Assembly: GCF_036237315.1 (NCBI RefSeq)
Contig: NZ_CP108356.1
Coordinates: 4,212,501-4,276,500, forward strand
Direction: 5' to 3'
From: Streptomyces sp. NBC_01351
GTDB taxonomy: Bacteria; Actinomycetota; Actinomycetes; Streptomycetales; Streptomycetaceae
DNA length: 64,000 bases
The position numbers were made by a program, and so were the translations under genes. Position 1 is the stretch's first letter. Every line of letters starts with the position of its first letter. This document shows, piece after piece, positions 50,311 to 58,538 of this stretch. Under the pieces are notes generated by a model. That model searched no databases, had not been told where the DNA came from, and saw only the letters and a program-made list of their open reading frames with translations.

Positions 50311-51470
50311 GAGCCGGTCTGGCGAGGGGGCTGGGACAGGTCACGGGGCGGGCGCTGGGCCCGTACCAGAGCGCCGTGGTGCGCATCGGTTTCGCCGGTA
50401 CGTGGCTCTTCTTCCTGCTGCGGGAGTTCCCGAACCGCGCCGAGCTGTACGGGCCCGACGGGCCGTGGAGCTGGGAGCTCGCCGAGCGGCTGACGGTCTC
50501 CAACGGGGCCTTCAGCGTGCTGATGTGGTCCGACTCGGCGGTGTGGTTCGAGATCGTCTACGCGGTCGCCGTGCTGGCGAGCGTCGGGCTGCTGCTGGGC
50601 TGGCGGACCAGGGCCATGTCGGTGGTGTTCATGGTCGGGGTGCTGTCCCTGCAGAACCGCAGCGTCTTCATGGGCGACGGCGGGGACAACGTCATCCACC
50701 TGATGGCGATCTACCTGGTGCTGACGCGGTGCGCGCAGGTGTGGTCGCTGGACGCGCGCAGGGCCCGTACGCGCGGCTCGACGACGGCCGGGGCGGCCGG
50801 GCCGGTGCTGTGGGGCGTGCTGGGGGCGGTGTACGCGTACGGGGCGGCGACCGGGCGGTTCAGCGCGGGCTGGCTGGCGGCGTTCGCGGCGGTGTGGGTG
50901 ATGTGCGGGCTGTGGTGGCTGGTGGAGCGCCACGAGCCGGAGGGGGAGGGGCGGGCCGTCCTGGACGTCCTGGCCAACCTGCTGCACAACGCGGGAATGC
51001 TGGTGATCATGGCGGAGGTCTGCCTGATCTACGCGACGGCGGGCTGGTACAAGATCCAGGGCTCGCGGTGGCAGGACGGGACGGCCCTGTACTACCCGCT
51101 GGGGCTGGACTACTTCACACCGTGGCCGGGGCTGTCGGGGATGCTGGCGGGCAGCGGGACGGTGGTGATGCTGCTGACGTACGGGACGGTGGCGGTGCAG
51201 GTCGCCTTTCCGTTCACGCTGTTCAACCGGCGGATCAAGAACGTGCTGCTCGGGGTGATGGTGCTGGAGCACGCGGGGATCGCGGTGCTGCTGGGGTTGC
51301 CGTTTTTCTCTTTGGCGATGATCGCCGCCGATGCGGTGTTTCTGCCGACGGGGTTTTTGGTGTGGGTGGGGGTGCGGGTGGCCGCGGCGCGGTTCGGGTG
51401 GCGGCGGCGGGCCGTGCCGGAGCCGGCCCTTGCTCCTGCGGAGCTGGCCCCGAGCCCGGCCGGCCGCTGA
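50298..51470 (+). CDS. HTTM-domain membrane protein
   Basis: 390 residues from the GTG at 50298, chosen because GGGAG stands eight bases upstream; a GTG at 50307 gives a classical four-base overlap instead. Eight or so membrane helices. The VKOR/carboxylase-related HTTM signature is seen in YQSAVVRIGFAGTWLFFL, GDGGDNVIHLMAIYLVLT, and CLIYATAGWYKIQGSRWQDG. HTTM domains occur in vitamin-K-dependent gamma-carboxylases and were spread by horizontal transfer. Here only the membrane domain is present, without a carboxylase C-terminal half. The partner DUF5819 protein may supply the extracytoplasmic part. Confidence 0.83.
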   Translation: MDRVRAGLARGLGQVTGRALGPYQSAVVRIGFAGTWLFFLLREFPNRAELYGPDGPWSWELAERLTVSNGAFSVLMWSDSAVWFEIVYAVAVLASVGLLLGWRTRAMSVVFMVGVLSLQNRSVFMGDGGDNVIHLMAIYLVLTRCAQVWSLDARRARTRGSTTAGAAGPVLWGVLGAVYAYGAATGRFSAGWLAAFAAVWVMCGLWWLVERHEPEGEGRAVLDVLANLLHNAGMLVIMAEVCLIYATAGWYKIQGSRWQDGTALYYPLGLDYFTPWPGLSGMLAGSGTVVMLLTYGTVAVQVAFPFTLFNRRIKNVLLGVMVLEHAGIAVLLGLPFFSLAMIAADAVFLPTGFLVWVGVRVAAARFGWRRRAVPEPALAPAELAPSPAGR

Positions 51471-51519
51471 GGCGGGCCCTGCGGGAGCCTGTCCCCGACC
51501 CGCCCTTCCTCCGTTCCTC

Positions 51520-51548
51520 CCCCAGCTACCGCTGGGAGGTGCCCCCAG
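51520..51548 (-). repeat. Core of the 43-bp palindromic repeat, third copy
   Basis: CCCCAGCTACCGCTGGGAGG-TGCCCCCAG is the exact complement of the core of copy B; the TGTTTC/GAAACA ends are missing. Confidence 0.8.
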
Positions 51549-51644
51549 GGGCTCCGCCCCAGACCCTCCCCCAGACTCCGTCTGGGGGGACCCCCAGTCC
51601 TCAAACGCCGGACGGGCTGAAAGACCCGGGGCTCCGCCCCAGAC

Positions 51645-51759
51645 CCCGCGCCTCAAACGCCGGCGAGGCTTGATTTGGCCGGCGTCAGTCGGAAAGTGCG
51701 CGCAGCGCAACCTTGGGCCCCCGGCACCCCCCCAGCCTCGCCGGCGTTTGAGGCGCGGG
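51645..51759. repeat. 26-bp perfect inverted repeat built from two CAAACGCCGG elements
   Basis: Arms 51645-51670 and 51734-51759 are exact complements (CCCGCGCCTCAAACGCCGG then CGAGGCT). The two elements must have inserted or been copied in opposite orientation. The spacer carries no open frame of note. Confidence 0.85.
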
Positions 51760-51849
51760 TCCGGGCAGAGCCCGGGGAACGGTGGAAGGGCGGGTCGGGG
51801 AGAGGCCCCGCGCAGCGGTCGGAACGGGGCTGGACCGTAGGGTCAGGGC

Positions 51850-52611
51850 ATGAGTGAGCAGCAGAGCCCCGAGGAGATCGTGCGGGAGTGGCAGGGGGCC
51901 GTCGGGGGCGGGGATCTCGTGGTGCTCGACGGGTTTCATGCCCTGAAGCACGCCCTGCGCTTCGGGGCCGACGTGCGGATGGTCGTCGCCGATGCGCCCG
52001 ATGACGTACGGGGGCTCGCCCGTGAGCTGGCTCCGGACGTCGAGGGGGAGGTGGCCCGGCTGGTACGGCCGGCGCAGCTCAAGGAGCTGCTGGGGCGCGT
52101 GCACCCCACCGGGGTCGCCGCGCTCGCCGTGCGGCCCGATCGGGCGCAGGGGATCGCGCGGCTGGGCCGGATGCCGCGGAAGGCGCCGGTCGTCGTGCTC
52201 GACAACCCCCGCAACCTCGGCAACGTCGGCGCCGTCGTGCGGCTCGCCGCCGGCTTCGGTGCCACCGGGGTCGTGACCCGGGGCGACCTCGACCCCTGGC
52301 ACCCGAACGTGGTCCGGGCCGGGGCCGGGCTGCACTACGCGACCACGGTGGAGCGGCTGGAACTGGACGAGCTGCCGCCCGGGCCGCTGTACGCGCTCGA
52401 CCCGGAGGGTGAGGACATCCGTGCCCTCACCCTCCCCGACGACGCTCTGCTCGTCTTCGGCTCGGAACGCCACGGGATCTCGCCCGAGCTGCGCGCCCGG
52501 GCCGACCACCTGGTGTCCCTGCCGATGCGGCCGCAGGTCTCCAGCTACAACCTGGCGACGAGCGTCGCGATGGCGCTGTTCCACTGGGGTGGGCCGAACG
52601 AGATGGGTTAG
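51850..52611 (+). CDS. TrmH/SpoU-family RNA methyltransferase
   Basis: 253 residues from an ATG at 51850. The SPOUT knot motifs are all present: VVLDNPRNLGNVGAVVRLA (motif 1), LLVFGSERHGISPEL (motif 2) and LPMRPQVSSYNLATSVAMAL (motif 3). Members methylate 2'-OH of ribose in tRNA or rRNA with SAM. The N-terminal 100 residues are a less conserved substrate-binding part. The exact target cannot be told. It converges on paaN with three bases between the stops. Confidence 0.92.
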   Translation: MSEQQSPEEIVREWQGAVGGGDLVVLDGFHALKHALRFGADVRMVVADAPDDVRGLARELAPDVEGEVARLVRPAQLKELLGRVHPTGVAALAVRPDRAQGIARLGRMPRKAPVVVLDNPRNLGNVGAVVRLAAGFGATGVVTRGDLDPWHPNVVRAGAGLHYATTVERLELDELPPGPLYALDPEGEDIRALTLPDDALLVFGSERHGISPELRARADHLVSLPMRPQVSSYNLATSVAMALFHWGGPNEMG

Positions 52612-52614
52612 GGG

Positions 52615-54306
52615 TTAGGCCTGGCGGCGGACTTCCACCACGCGGAAGCGGTTCGAGACGAACGCGCCGTCGCACAGTGCCGCGTTGGCCGCCGGGTTGC
52701 CGCCGGAGCCGTGGAAGTCCGAGAAGGCCGCGGTCTGGTTGACGTAGACCCCGCCGGTCAGGTTCAGGGAGAGCTGCGCGGATTCCTCCAGGCAGACCTC
52801 CTCGATGGCCCGCTCGGTGTCCGGGGAGGTGGTGTACGCGCCGACCGTCATGGCGCCCTTCTCGCGGACCGTGCGACGCAGGAGGTCCAGGGCGTCGGCG
52901 GTGGAGTCCACGGCCACCGCGAAGGAGACCGGGCCGAAGCACTCCGAGAGGTAGGGCGCCTCCGGGTCCGGCTTGGACGCGTCCAGCTTGACCATGACCG
53001 GCGTGCGGACCACCGCGTCCGGGAACTCGGGGTTCACGACCTCGCGGGAGGGCAGCGCGACCTCGCCGAGGGAGGCCGCGGCCTCCAGGCGGGTCTTGAC
53101 GTCCGGGTTGACCAGGGCGCCGAGCAGCGCGTTGGCCCGGGCGTCGTCGCCGAGCAGGCCGCCGACGGAGGCCGCGAGGTCGGCGACGACCTCGTCGTAC
53201 GTCTTGCGGCCGGCGTCGGTGTCGATGCCGTCGCGCGGGATCAGCAGGTTCTGCGGGGTAGTGCACATCTGGCCGCTGTAGAGGGACAGCGAGAAGGCCA
53301 GGTTGGACAGCATGCCCTTGTAGTCGGAGGTCGAGTCGATGAGGACGGTGTTGACGCCGGCCTTCTCGGTGTAGACCTGCGCCTGGCGGGCGTTGGCCTC
53401 CAGCCAGTCCCCGAACTCCGTCGAGCCGGTGTAGTCGATCAGCTTGATCTCGGGGCGGACCGCGAGGGTCTTGGCGATGCCTTCGCCCGGGCGCTCGACG
53501 GCGAGGGCCACCAGGTTCGGGTCGAAGCCGTTCTCGGCGAGGACCTCACGGGCCACCTGCACCGTGAGCGCCAGCGGGAGGACGGCTCGCGGGTGCGGCT
53601 TGACCAGGACCGGGTTGCCCGTGGCCAGGGAGGCGAACAGGCCCGGGTAGCTGTTCCAGGTGGGGAAGGTGTTGCAGCCGATCATGAGCGCGATGCCGCG
53701 CGGGACCGCGGTGAAGGTCTTGCCGAGCTCCAGCGGGTCCTTCTTGCCCTGCGGCTTCGACCAGTCGGCCTGTCCCGGGACCCGGGTCTGCTCCTCGTAC
53801 GCGTAGGCCACCGCTTCCAGGCCGCGGTCCTGCGCGTGGGGGCCGCCCGCCTGGAACGCCATCATGAAGGCCTGGCCGCTGGTGTGCATGACCGCGTGCG
53901 CGAACTCGTGCGTGCGGGCGGAGATCCGCGACAGGATCTCGACGCAGACCAGGGCGCGGGCCTCGGGGCCCGCGTCGCGCCAGGCGCCCATGCCGGACTT
54001 CATTGCGGGCAGCAGTACGTCCATGTCCGCGTGCGGGTACTCCACGCCGAGCTCCGGGCCGTACGGGGACACCTCGCCGCCGGTCCATCCGTCGGTGCCG
54101 GGCTGGTCCAGCTCGAACCGGGTGCCAGCCAGGGCCTTGAAGGCGGCGAGCCCGTCGGCGGGGGCGGTCTCGCCGTACGCCTTGGGGTGCTCGGGGTGCG
54201 GGGACCAGTAGGCGCGGCTGCGGATCGCCGACAGGGCCTGGTCCAGGGTGGGCCGGTGCTTTTCGGCGAGCGCGGACAGCTGGGGGACGGTGGGATCGGC
54301 GGCCAT
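52615..54306 (-). CDS. paaN: Phenylacetic acid degradation protein PaaN (aldehyde dehydrogenase family)
   Basis: 563 residues. Aldehyde dehydrogenase fold with Rossmann segment GCNTFPTWNSYPGLF, KPHPRAVLPLALTVQVAREV, YTGSTEFGDWL and the catalytic Cys in LYSGQMCTTPQN; EKAGVNTVLID precedes it. The long N-terminal part with YWSPHPEHPKAYGE is typical of the PaaN_2 group, which oxidises the ring-opened semialdehyde of the phenylacetyl-CoA pathway. It shares a divergent promoter with the 3-hydroxyacyl-CoA dehydrogenase gene, in which an operator-like palindrome lies at 54362-54379. There is no hydratase domain, unlike PaaZ. Confidence 0.92.
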   Translation of the reverse strand: MAADPTVPQLSALAEKHRPTLDQALSAIRSRAYWSPHPEHPKAYGETAPADGLAAFKALAGTRFELDQPGTDGWTGGEVSPYGPELGVEYPHADMDVLLPAMKSGMGAWRDAGPEARALVCVEILSRISARTHEFAHAVMHTSGQAFMMAFQAGGPHAQDRGLEAVAYAYEEQTRVPGQADWSKPQGKKDPLELGKTFTAVPRGIALMIGCNTFPTWNSYPGLFASLATGNPVLVKPHPRAVLPLALTVQVAREVLAENGFDPNLVALAVERPGEGIAKTLAVRPEIKLIDYTGSTEFGDWLEANARQAQVYTEKAGVNTVLIDSTSDYKGMLSNLAFSLSLYSGQMCTTPQNLLIPRDGIDTDAGRKTYDEVVADLAASVGGLLGDDARANALLGALVNPDVKTRLEAAASLGEVALPSREVVNPEFPDAVVRTPVMVKLDASKPDPEAPYLSECFGPVSFAVAVDSTADALDLLRRTVREKGAMTVGAYTTSPDTERAIEEVCLEESAQLSLNLTGGVYVNQTAAFSDFHGSGGNPAANAALCDGAFVSNRFRVVEVRRQA

Positions 54307-54361
54307 CAGGGACCAACTCCTCGTTGAGCCGGGCGAAGGAGAGCAGACTGGAGTTAGAGTA

Positions 54362-54379
54362 ACCGAACGATCGGTCGGG
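54362..54379. promoter_or_regulatory. Candidate PaaR operator in the paaN/dehydrogenase promoter
   Basis: ACCGAACGATCGGTCGGG, the complement of the paaA site at 17 of 18 positions. It is centred between the divergent starts at 54306 and 54431. Confidence 0.75.
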
Positions 54380-54399
54380 ACAAGAGGGCCCGGCAGGCC

Positions 54400-54408
54400 T
54401 GTGGATAA
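54400..54408 (-). promoter_or_regulatory. DnaA box near the 3-hydroxyacyl-CoA dehydrogenase start
   Basis: TGTGGATAA, complement of TTATCCACA, 23 bases before the start at 54431. Embedded in CTGTGGATAAGTCGG, repeated at 29223-29237. Could be chance. Confidence 0.35.
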
Positions 54409-54430
54409 GTCGGTGCGGGAGGATCAGGAC

Positions 54431-55978
54431 ATGACAGCAATCGAGCGGTCCCGCACAGTGGCGGTCATCGGCGCGGGAACCATGGGGCAGGGCATCGCGC
54501 AGGTCGCCCTCCTCGCAGGTCACCGCGTGCTGATCTACGACATCGACGCCTCCCTCGCCGCCGACGGCGTTTCCTTCGTACAGGACCGCGTCGAGCGGAT
54601 GGCCGCCAAGGGCCGCCTCGATCGAGCCGAGGCCGAGGACGCGATCGGCCGAATCGATTCGGCCGGTGTCCTCGCGGAGCTGGCCGACGCCGCCCTCGTC
54701 GTCGAGGCCGTCGTCGAGAACGTCGGCGTCAAGAGCGCGCTCTTCAAAGCGCTCGAAGAGGTGGTTTCGCCGGACGCGCTGCTGGCCACCAACACCTCCT
54801 CCCTCTCCGTCACCGAGCTCGCCGCCGGTCTCGCGCACCCCGGCCGCTTCCTCGGCCTGCACTTCTTCAACCCGGCCCCGCTGCTCCCGCTCGTCGAGGT
54901 GGTCAGCGGTTTCGCGACCGACCCGGCCGCCGCCGACCGCGCGTACCGCACCGTCCTCGGCTGGGGGAAGACCCCGGTCCGCTGCGCCGACACCCCGGGC
55001 TTCATCGTCAACCGGATCGCCCGCCCCTTCTACGCCGAGGCCTTCGCGGTCTTCGAGGAACAGGGCGCCGACCCGGCCACCATCGACGCCGTGCTCCGCG
55101 AGAGCGGCGGCTTCAAGATGGGCCCGTTCCAGCTGACCGACCTGATCGGCCAGGACGTCAACGAGGCCGTCACCCGCTCGGTGTGGGAGTCCTTCTTCCG
55201 CAGCCCCAAGTTCACCCCGTCCCTCGCGCAGCGCCGACTGGTCCAGTCGGGCCGCCTCGGCCGCAAGTCGGGGCACGGCTGGTACCCGTACGGCCCGGAC
55301 GCGAAGGTGCCCGGCCCGCACACGGCCGGCCCCGAGGACGCCCCGGAGAAGGTCACCGTCGTCGGCGACCTGGGGCCCGCGGCGGAGCTGACCGACCTCC
55401 TGGAGGAGGCCGGGATCTCGGTCAAGGCCACCGAGCACGGAGGCCCGTACATCCAGCTGCCCGGCGAGGGCCAGCTGGTCCTCGCGGACGGCAAGACCTC
55501 CGTGGAGTTCGCGGACGTCGTCTACTTCGACCTCGCGCTCGACTACCGCTCGGCCACCCGGATCGCGCTCTCCGCCAGCGCGGACACCAGCGAGCGGACC
55601 CTCGCCGAGGCGATCGGGCTGTTCCAGCGGCTCGGCAAGCAGGTCTCCGTCATCGGCGACGTCCCCGGCATGATCGTCGCCCGGACCGTCGCGATGCTGA
55701 TCGACCTGACGGCCGACGCCGTCGCGCGCGGGGTCGCCTCCGCCGAGGACATCGACACGGCGATGAGGCTCGGGGTCAACTACCCGGTGGGCCCGGCCGA
55801 ATGGCACGACCGGCTCGGCCGGGACTGGGCGTACGACCTGCTGCACCACCTCGACGAGCGCTGTCCCGGCGGCCGGTACGCGCCCTCGCTCGCGTTGTTC
55901 AAGCTGGGCTACGAGGCGGGCGACGACGACGCCATGGTGGACGAGACGGCTGACGAGGACGCGGGGGATACGGAATGA
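54431..55978 (+). CDS. paaH: 3-hydroxyacyl-CoA dehydrogenase (PaaH-like)
   Basis: 515 residues from the ATG at 54431. N-terminal Rossmann domain VAVIGAGTMGQGIAQVALLAG, then LLATNTSSLSVTELAAGLAH, LHFFNPAPLLPLVEVV and the helical domain TPGFIVNRIARPFYAEAF. A second 3HCDH-type C-terminal domain repeats the pattern (VPGMIVARTVAMLIDLTADA ... LGVNYPVGPAEWHDRLG). It oxidises 3-hydroxyadipyl-CoA-type intermediates with NAD+. The longer upstream frame overlaps the promoter and is rejected. Stop overlaps the TetR start by four bases. Confidence 0.92.
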   Translation: MTAIERSRTVAVIGAGTMGQGIAQVALLAGHRVLIYDIDASLAADGVSFVQDRVERMAAKGRLDRAEAEDAIGRIDSAGVLAELADAALVVEAVVENVGVKSALFKALEEVVSPDALLATNTSSLSVTELAAGLAHPGRFLGLHFFNPAPLLPLVEVVSGFATDPAAADRAYRTVLGWGKTPVRCADTPGFIVNRIARPFYAEAFAVFEEQGADPATIDAVLRESGGFKMGPFQLTDLIGQDVNEAVTRSVWESFFRSPKFTPSLAQRRLVQSGRLGRKSGHGWYPYGPDAKVPGPHTAGPEDAPEKVTVVGDLGPAAELTDLLEEAGISVKATEHGGPYIQLPGEGQLVLADGKTSVEFADVVYFDLALDYRSATRIALSASADTSERTLAEAIGLFQRLGKQVSVIGDVPGMIVARTVAMLIDLTADAVARGVASAEDIDTAMRLGVNYPVGPAEWHDRLGRDWAYDLLHHLDERCPGGRYAPSLALFKLGYEAGDDDAMVDETADEDAGDTE

Positions 55979-56562
55979 CGACGGCCAAGCGGGACACCTA
56001 CACGCCCGAGACGCTGCTGTCCGTGGCCGTCCAGGTCTTCAACGAGCGCGGCTACGACGGCACGTCGATGGAGCACCTGTCCAAGGCCGCCGGCATCTCG
56101 AAGTCCTCGATCTACCACCACGTCACGGGCAAGGAGGAGCTGCTGCGCCGCGCCGTCAGCCGCGCCCTCGACGGCCTCTTCGCGGTCCTGGAGGAGCCGG
56201 GGGCGATACGGGGCCGGGCGGTCGAGCGCGTCGAGCACGTCACGCGCCGCACGGTCGAGGTCCTGGTCTCGGAGCTGCCGTACGTGACGCTGCTGCTGCG
56301 CGTGCGCGGCAACACCCGCACCGAGCGGTGGGCGCTGGAGCGCCGCCGCGAGTTCGACCACCAGGTGGCTGACCTGCTCAAGGCCGCCGCGGCCGAGGGC
56401 GACCTGCGGGCGGACGTGGACATCCGGCTCGCCACCCGCCTGCTCTTCGGCATGGTGAATTCCCTGGTCGAGTGGTACCGCCCGCACCCGGGCACGAGCC
56501 ACTCCCAGCTCGCCGACGCGGTGGTCCACATGGCCTTCGACGGGCTGCGCACGGCCCGGTAA
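55975..56562 (+). CDS. paaR: TetR-family regulator, probable PaaR
   Basis: 195 residues. N-terminal HTH: TLLSVAVQVFNERGYDGTSM, then EHLSKAAGISKSSIYHHVTG; C-terminal ligand domain with LLRVRGNTRTERWALERRRE. The ATG overlaps the dehydrogenase stop. TetR-type PaaR proteins in other bacteria sense phenylacetyl-CoA and repress paa genes. The adjacent palindromes at 49537 and 54362 are consistent with that; the symbol is assigned on this context. Confidence 0.85.
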   Translation: MTTAKRDTYTPETLLSVAVQVFNERGYDGTSMEHLSKAAGISKSSIYHHVTGKEELLRRAVSRALDGLFAVLEEPGAIRGRAVERVEHVTRRTVEVLVSELPYVTLLLRVRGNTRTERWALERRREFDHQVADLLKAAAAEGDLRADVDIRLATRLLFGMVNSLVEWYRPHPGTSHSQLADAVVHMAFDGLRTAR

Positions 56563-56622
56563 TCCGGGGGTGCCCGGTAACCCGGGGCAGCTCTCGGACG
56601 GGCGGGGCGGCTCCCGGACGGC

Positions 56623-57201
56623 CTAGTCCTCCGAGATCGCCGGCGTGCCCGTCTGGCCCGGGGCGGGGTCCAGGAGGTCCGTTTCCTCGAAGACCAGCAG
56701 CGTGCGGGTGGAGAGGACCTCCGGGATGGACTGGAGGCGGGTCAGGACCAGCTCGCGCAGGGTGCGGTTGTCCGGGGTGTGGACCAGCAGCAGGACGTCG
56801 AAATCTCCGCTGACCAGGGCGATGTGCGCGGCGCCCGGGAGCTCGCGGAGCTTCTCGCGGACCGTGCGCCAGGAGTTCTGGACGATCTTCAGGGTGATGT
56901 ACGCGGAGGCCCCCTGGCCTGCCCTTTCGTGGTTCACGCGGGCCGTGAACCCCCGGATGACCCCGTCGTCGATGAGCCGGTTGATCCGGGCGTAGGCGTT
57001 CGCGCGCGAGACGTGCACCTGCTCCGCCACGGACCGTATCGACGTCCGGCCGTCCGCCTGGAGCAGTCTGATGATCGACCGGTCGATCGGGTCCAGCGAC
57101 CGGGGTGCGGCGGACGCGGCGGGTGGTGCCGGTGGGGCCACTGGGGCGCCTCCCGGTGGGACCGGTCCCGAACCCGCTCCGGCCATTTGTTCATCCGGCA
57201 T
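56623..57201 (-). CDS. bkdR: Lrp/AsnC-family regulator BkdR
   Basis: 192 residues from the ATG at 57199-57201, preceded by GGGAGG. A 35-residue Pro/Ala-rich leader precedes the HTH (LDPIDRSIIRLLQADGRTSI, then RSVAEQVHVSRANAYARINR) and the RAM effector domain (YITLKIVQNSWRTVREKLRE, SGDFDVLLLVHTPDNRTL). Divergent from bkdABC, the standard place of BkdR, which regulates branched-chain keto-acid catabolism in response to amino acids. The upstream 34 codons of open frame are not conserved-looking. Confidence 0.9.
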   Translation of the reverse strand: MPDEQMAGAGSGPVPPGGAPVAPPAPPAASAAPRSLDPIDRSIIRLLQADGRTSIRSVAEQVHVSRANAYARINRLIDDGVIRGFTARVNHERAGQGASAYITLKIVQNSWRTVREKLRELPGAAHIALVSGDFDVLLLVHTPDNRTLRELVLTRLQSIPEVLSTRTLLVFEETDLLDPAPGQTGTPAISED

Positions 57202-57259
57202 TGCCCGATGCCTCCCTCTCCTGGACGTCCTGCATCCATCCCAGAGCCCCGGCGCCCGT

Positions 57260-57268
57260 TTGTCCACA
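57260..57268 (+). promoter_or_regulatory. Perfect TTGTCCACA DnaA box in the bkd promoter region
   Basis: TTGTCCACA on the plus strand, 59 bases before bkdR and 137 before bkdA. Isolated, so possibly chance, but it is the streptomycete consensus in full. Confidence 0.4.
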
Positions 57269-57302
57269 GCCTGGCGCCGCCTGTAGCCAAATTGCGCGGA
57301 CA

Positions 57303-57320
57303 ACCGAACAATCGGTAGGT
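57303..57320. promoter_or_regulatory. Degenerate PaaR-type palindrome before bkdA
   Basis: ACCGAACAATCGGTAGGT shares 15 of 18 positions with the site at 54362-54379. It lies 85 bases before bkdA. Confidence 0.5.
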
Positions 57321-57336
57321 GAGGCGCCTCACACTC

Positions 57337-57364
57337 CCCCAGCTACCGCTGGGGGTACCCCCAG
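57337..57364. repeat. Palindromic repeat core, fourth copy
   Basis: CCCCAGCTACCGCTGGGGG-TACCCCCAG, a variant of the 43-bp element core in the bkdA leader. It can form two alternative hairpins just 40 bases before the bkdA start. Confidence 0.75.
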
Positions 57365-57404
57365 GGGCGCCCAGACGACTTCCCACGAGGAGGTGTACGC
57401 CGCC

Positions 57405-58538
57405 ATGACGGTCCAAGAGCTGCCCGGTGCCGGTGCGTCCCACCGTTCCACCCCGCCCGCCTGGAGGCCCCGTACGGACGCCGCTCCACTGCTGCCCGAC
57501 GCCGAGCCCTACCGGGTCCTCGGAACCGAGGCGGCCGACCGGCTCGACCCCGCGCTGATGCGCCGCTGCTACGCCGAACTGGTGCGCGGCCGTCGCTACA
57601 ACGCCCAGGCCACCGCGCTGACGAAGCAGGGCAGACTCGCCGTGTATCCGTCCACGGTCGGGCAGGAGGCGTGCGAGATCGCGGCGGCGCTCGTGCTGGA
57701 GGAGCAGGACTGGCTCTTCCCCAGCTACCGCGACACCCTGGCGGCCGTGGCGCGCGGCCTGGACCCCGTACAGGCACTGACCCTGCTGCGCGGCGACTGG
57801 CACACCGGCTACGACCCCCGCGAGCACCGGATAGCCCCGCTGTCCACCCCGCTCGCCACCCAGCTGCCGCACGCCGTGGGCCTGGCCCACGCCGCCCGGC
57901 TGCGCGGGGACGACGTCGTCGCCCTGGCCATGGTCGGCGACGGCGGCACCAGCGAGGGCGACTTCCACGAGGCGCTGAACTTCGCCGCCGTCTGGCAGGC
58001 CCCGGTGGTCTTCCTCGTGCAGAACAACGGCTTCGCGATATCCGTCCCGCTCGCCAAGCAGAGCGCCGCCCCGACACTGGCCCACAAGGCCGTCGGATAC
58101 GGCATGCCCGGCCGGCTGGTCGACGGCAACGACATCGCGGCGATGCACGAGGTACTGGCAGAGGCCGTGCGGCGGGCCCGGTCCGGCGGCGGTCCGACCC
58201 TGATCGAGGCCGTCACGTACCGGATGGAGGCCCACACGAACGCCGACGACGCGACCCGCTACCGGGGCGACGCCGAGGTCGAGGCCTGGAAGGCGCACGA
58301 CCCGGTCGAGCTGCTGGAGCGCGAGCTGACCGCGCGCGGGATCCTCGACGAGGCGGGCGTGCAGCAGGCGCGCGACGACGCCGAGGCGATGGCCGCGGCC
58401 CTGCGCGAGGGCATGAACGCGGACCCCGTGCTGAACCCGATGGACCTGTTCGAAAACGTCTACGCGGAGCAGACCGGCGTGCTGCGCGAGCAGGCGGCCA
58501 TGCTGCGAGCCGAGCTGGAAGCCGAGGACCAGGAGTGA
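57405..58538 (+). CDS. bkdA: Branched-chain 2-oxo acid dehydrogenase E1 alpha subunit
   Basis: 377 residues from the ATG at 57405 (GAGGAGG ten bases before). Thiamine-diphosphate motif from GDGGTSEGDFHEALNFAAVW to QNNGFAISVP, and the phosphorylation-loop-like region THTNADD (EAHTNADDATRYRG). VYPSTVGQEACEIAAALVLE is typical of E1 alpha. It decarboxylates 2-oxo acids of Val, Leu and Ile, feeding branched fatty acid and polyketide starters. First gene of bkdABC, with overlapping ends. Confidence 0.93.
   Translation: MTVQELPGAGASHRSTPPAWRPRTDAAPLLPDAEPYRVLGTEAADRLDPALMRRCYAELVRGRRYNAQATALTKQGRLAVYPSTVGQEACEIAAALVLEEQDWLFPSYRDTLAAVARGLDPVQALTLLRGDWHTGYDPREHRIAPLSTPLATQLPHAVGLAHAARLRGDDVVALAMVGDGGTSEGDFHEALNFAAVWQAPVVFLVQNNGFAISVPLAKQSAAPTLAHKAVGYGMPGRLVDGNDIAAMHEVLAEAVRRARSGGGPTLIEAVTYRMEAHTNADDATRYRGDAEVEAWKAHDPVELLERELTARGILDEAGVQQARDDAEAMAAALREGMNADPVLNPMDLFENVYAEQTGVLREQAAMLRAELEAEDQE

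Larger units (their letters stand above)
51471..51849. other. Repeat-rich intergenic region
   Basis: 379 bases holding only repeats: the core of the 43-bp element inverted (51520-51548), two copies of the CAAACGCCGG repeat (51548-51620, 51628-51673) and an inverted third copy (51732-51777). 51645-51670 and 51734-51759 form a perfect 26-bp inverted repeat with a 63-base spacer, able to act as a terminator for the HTTM gene. No gene is supported. Confidence 0.8.
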
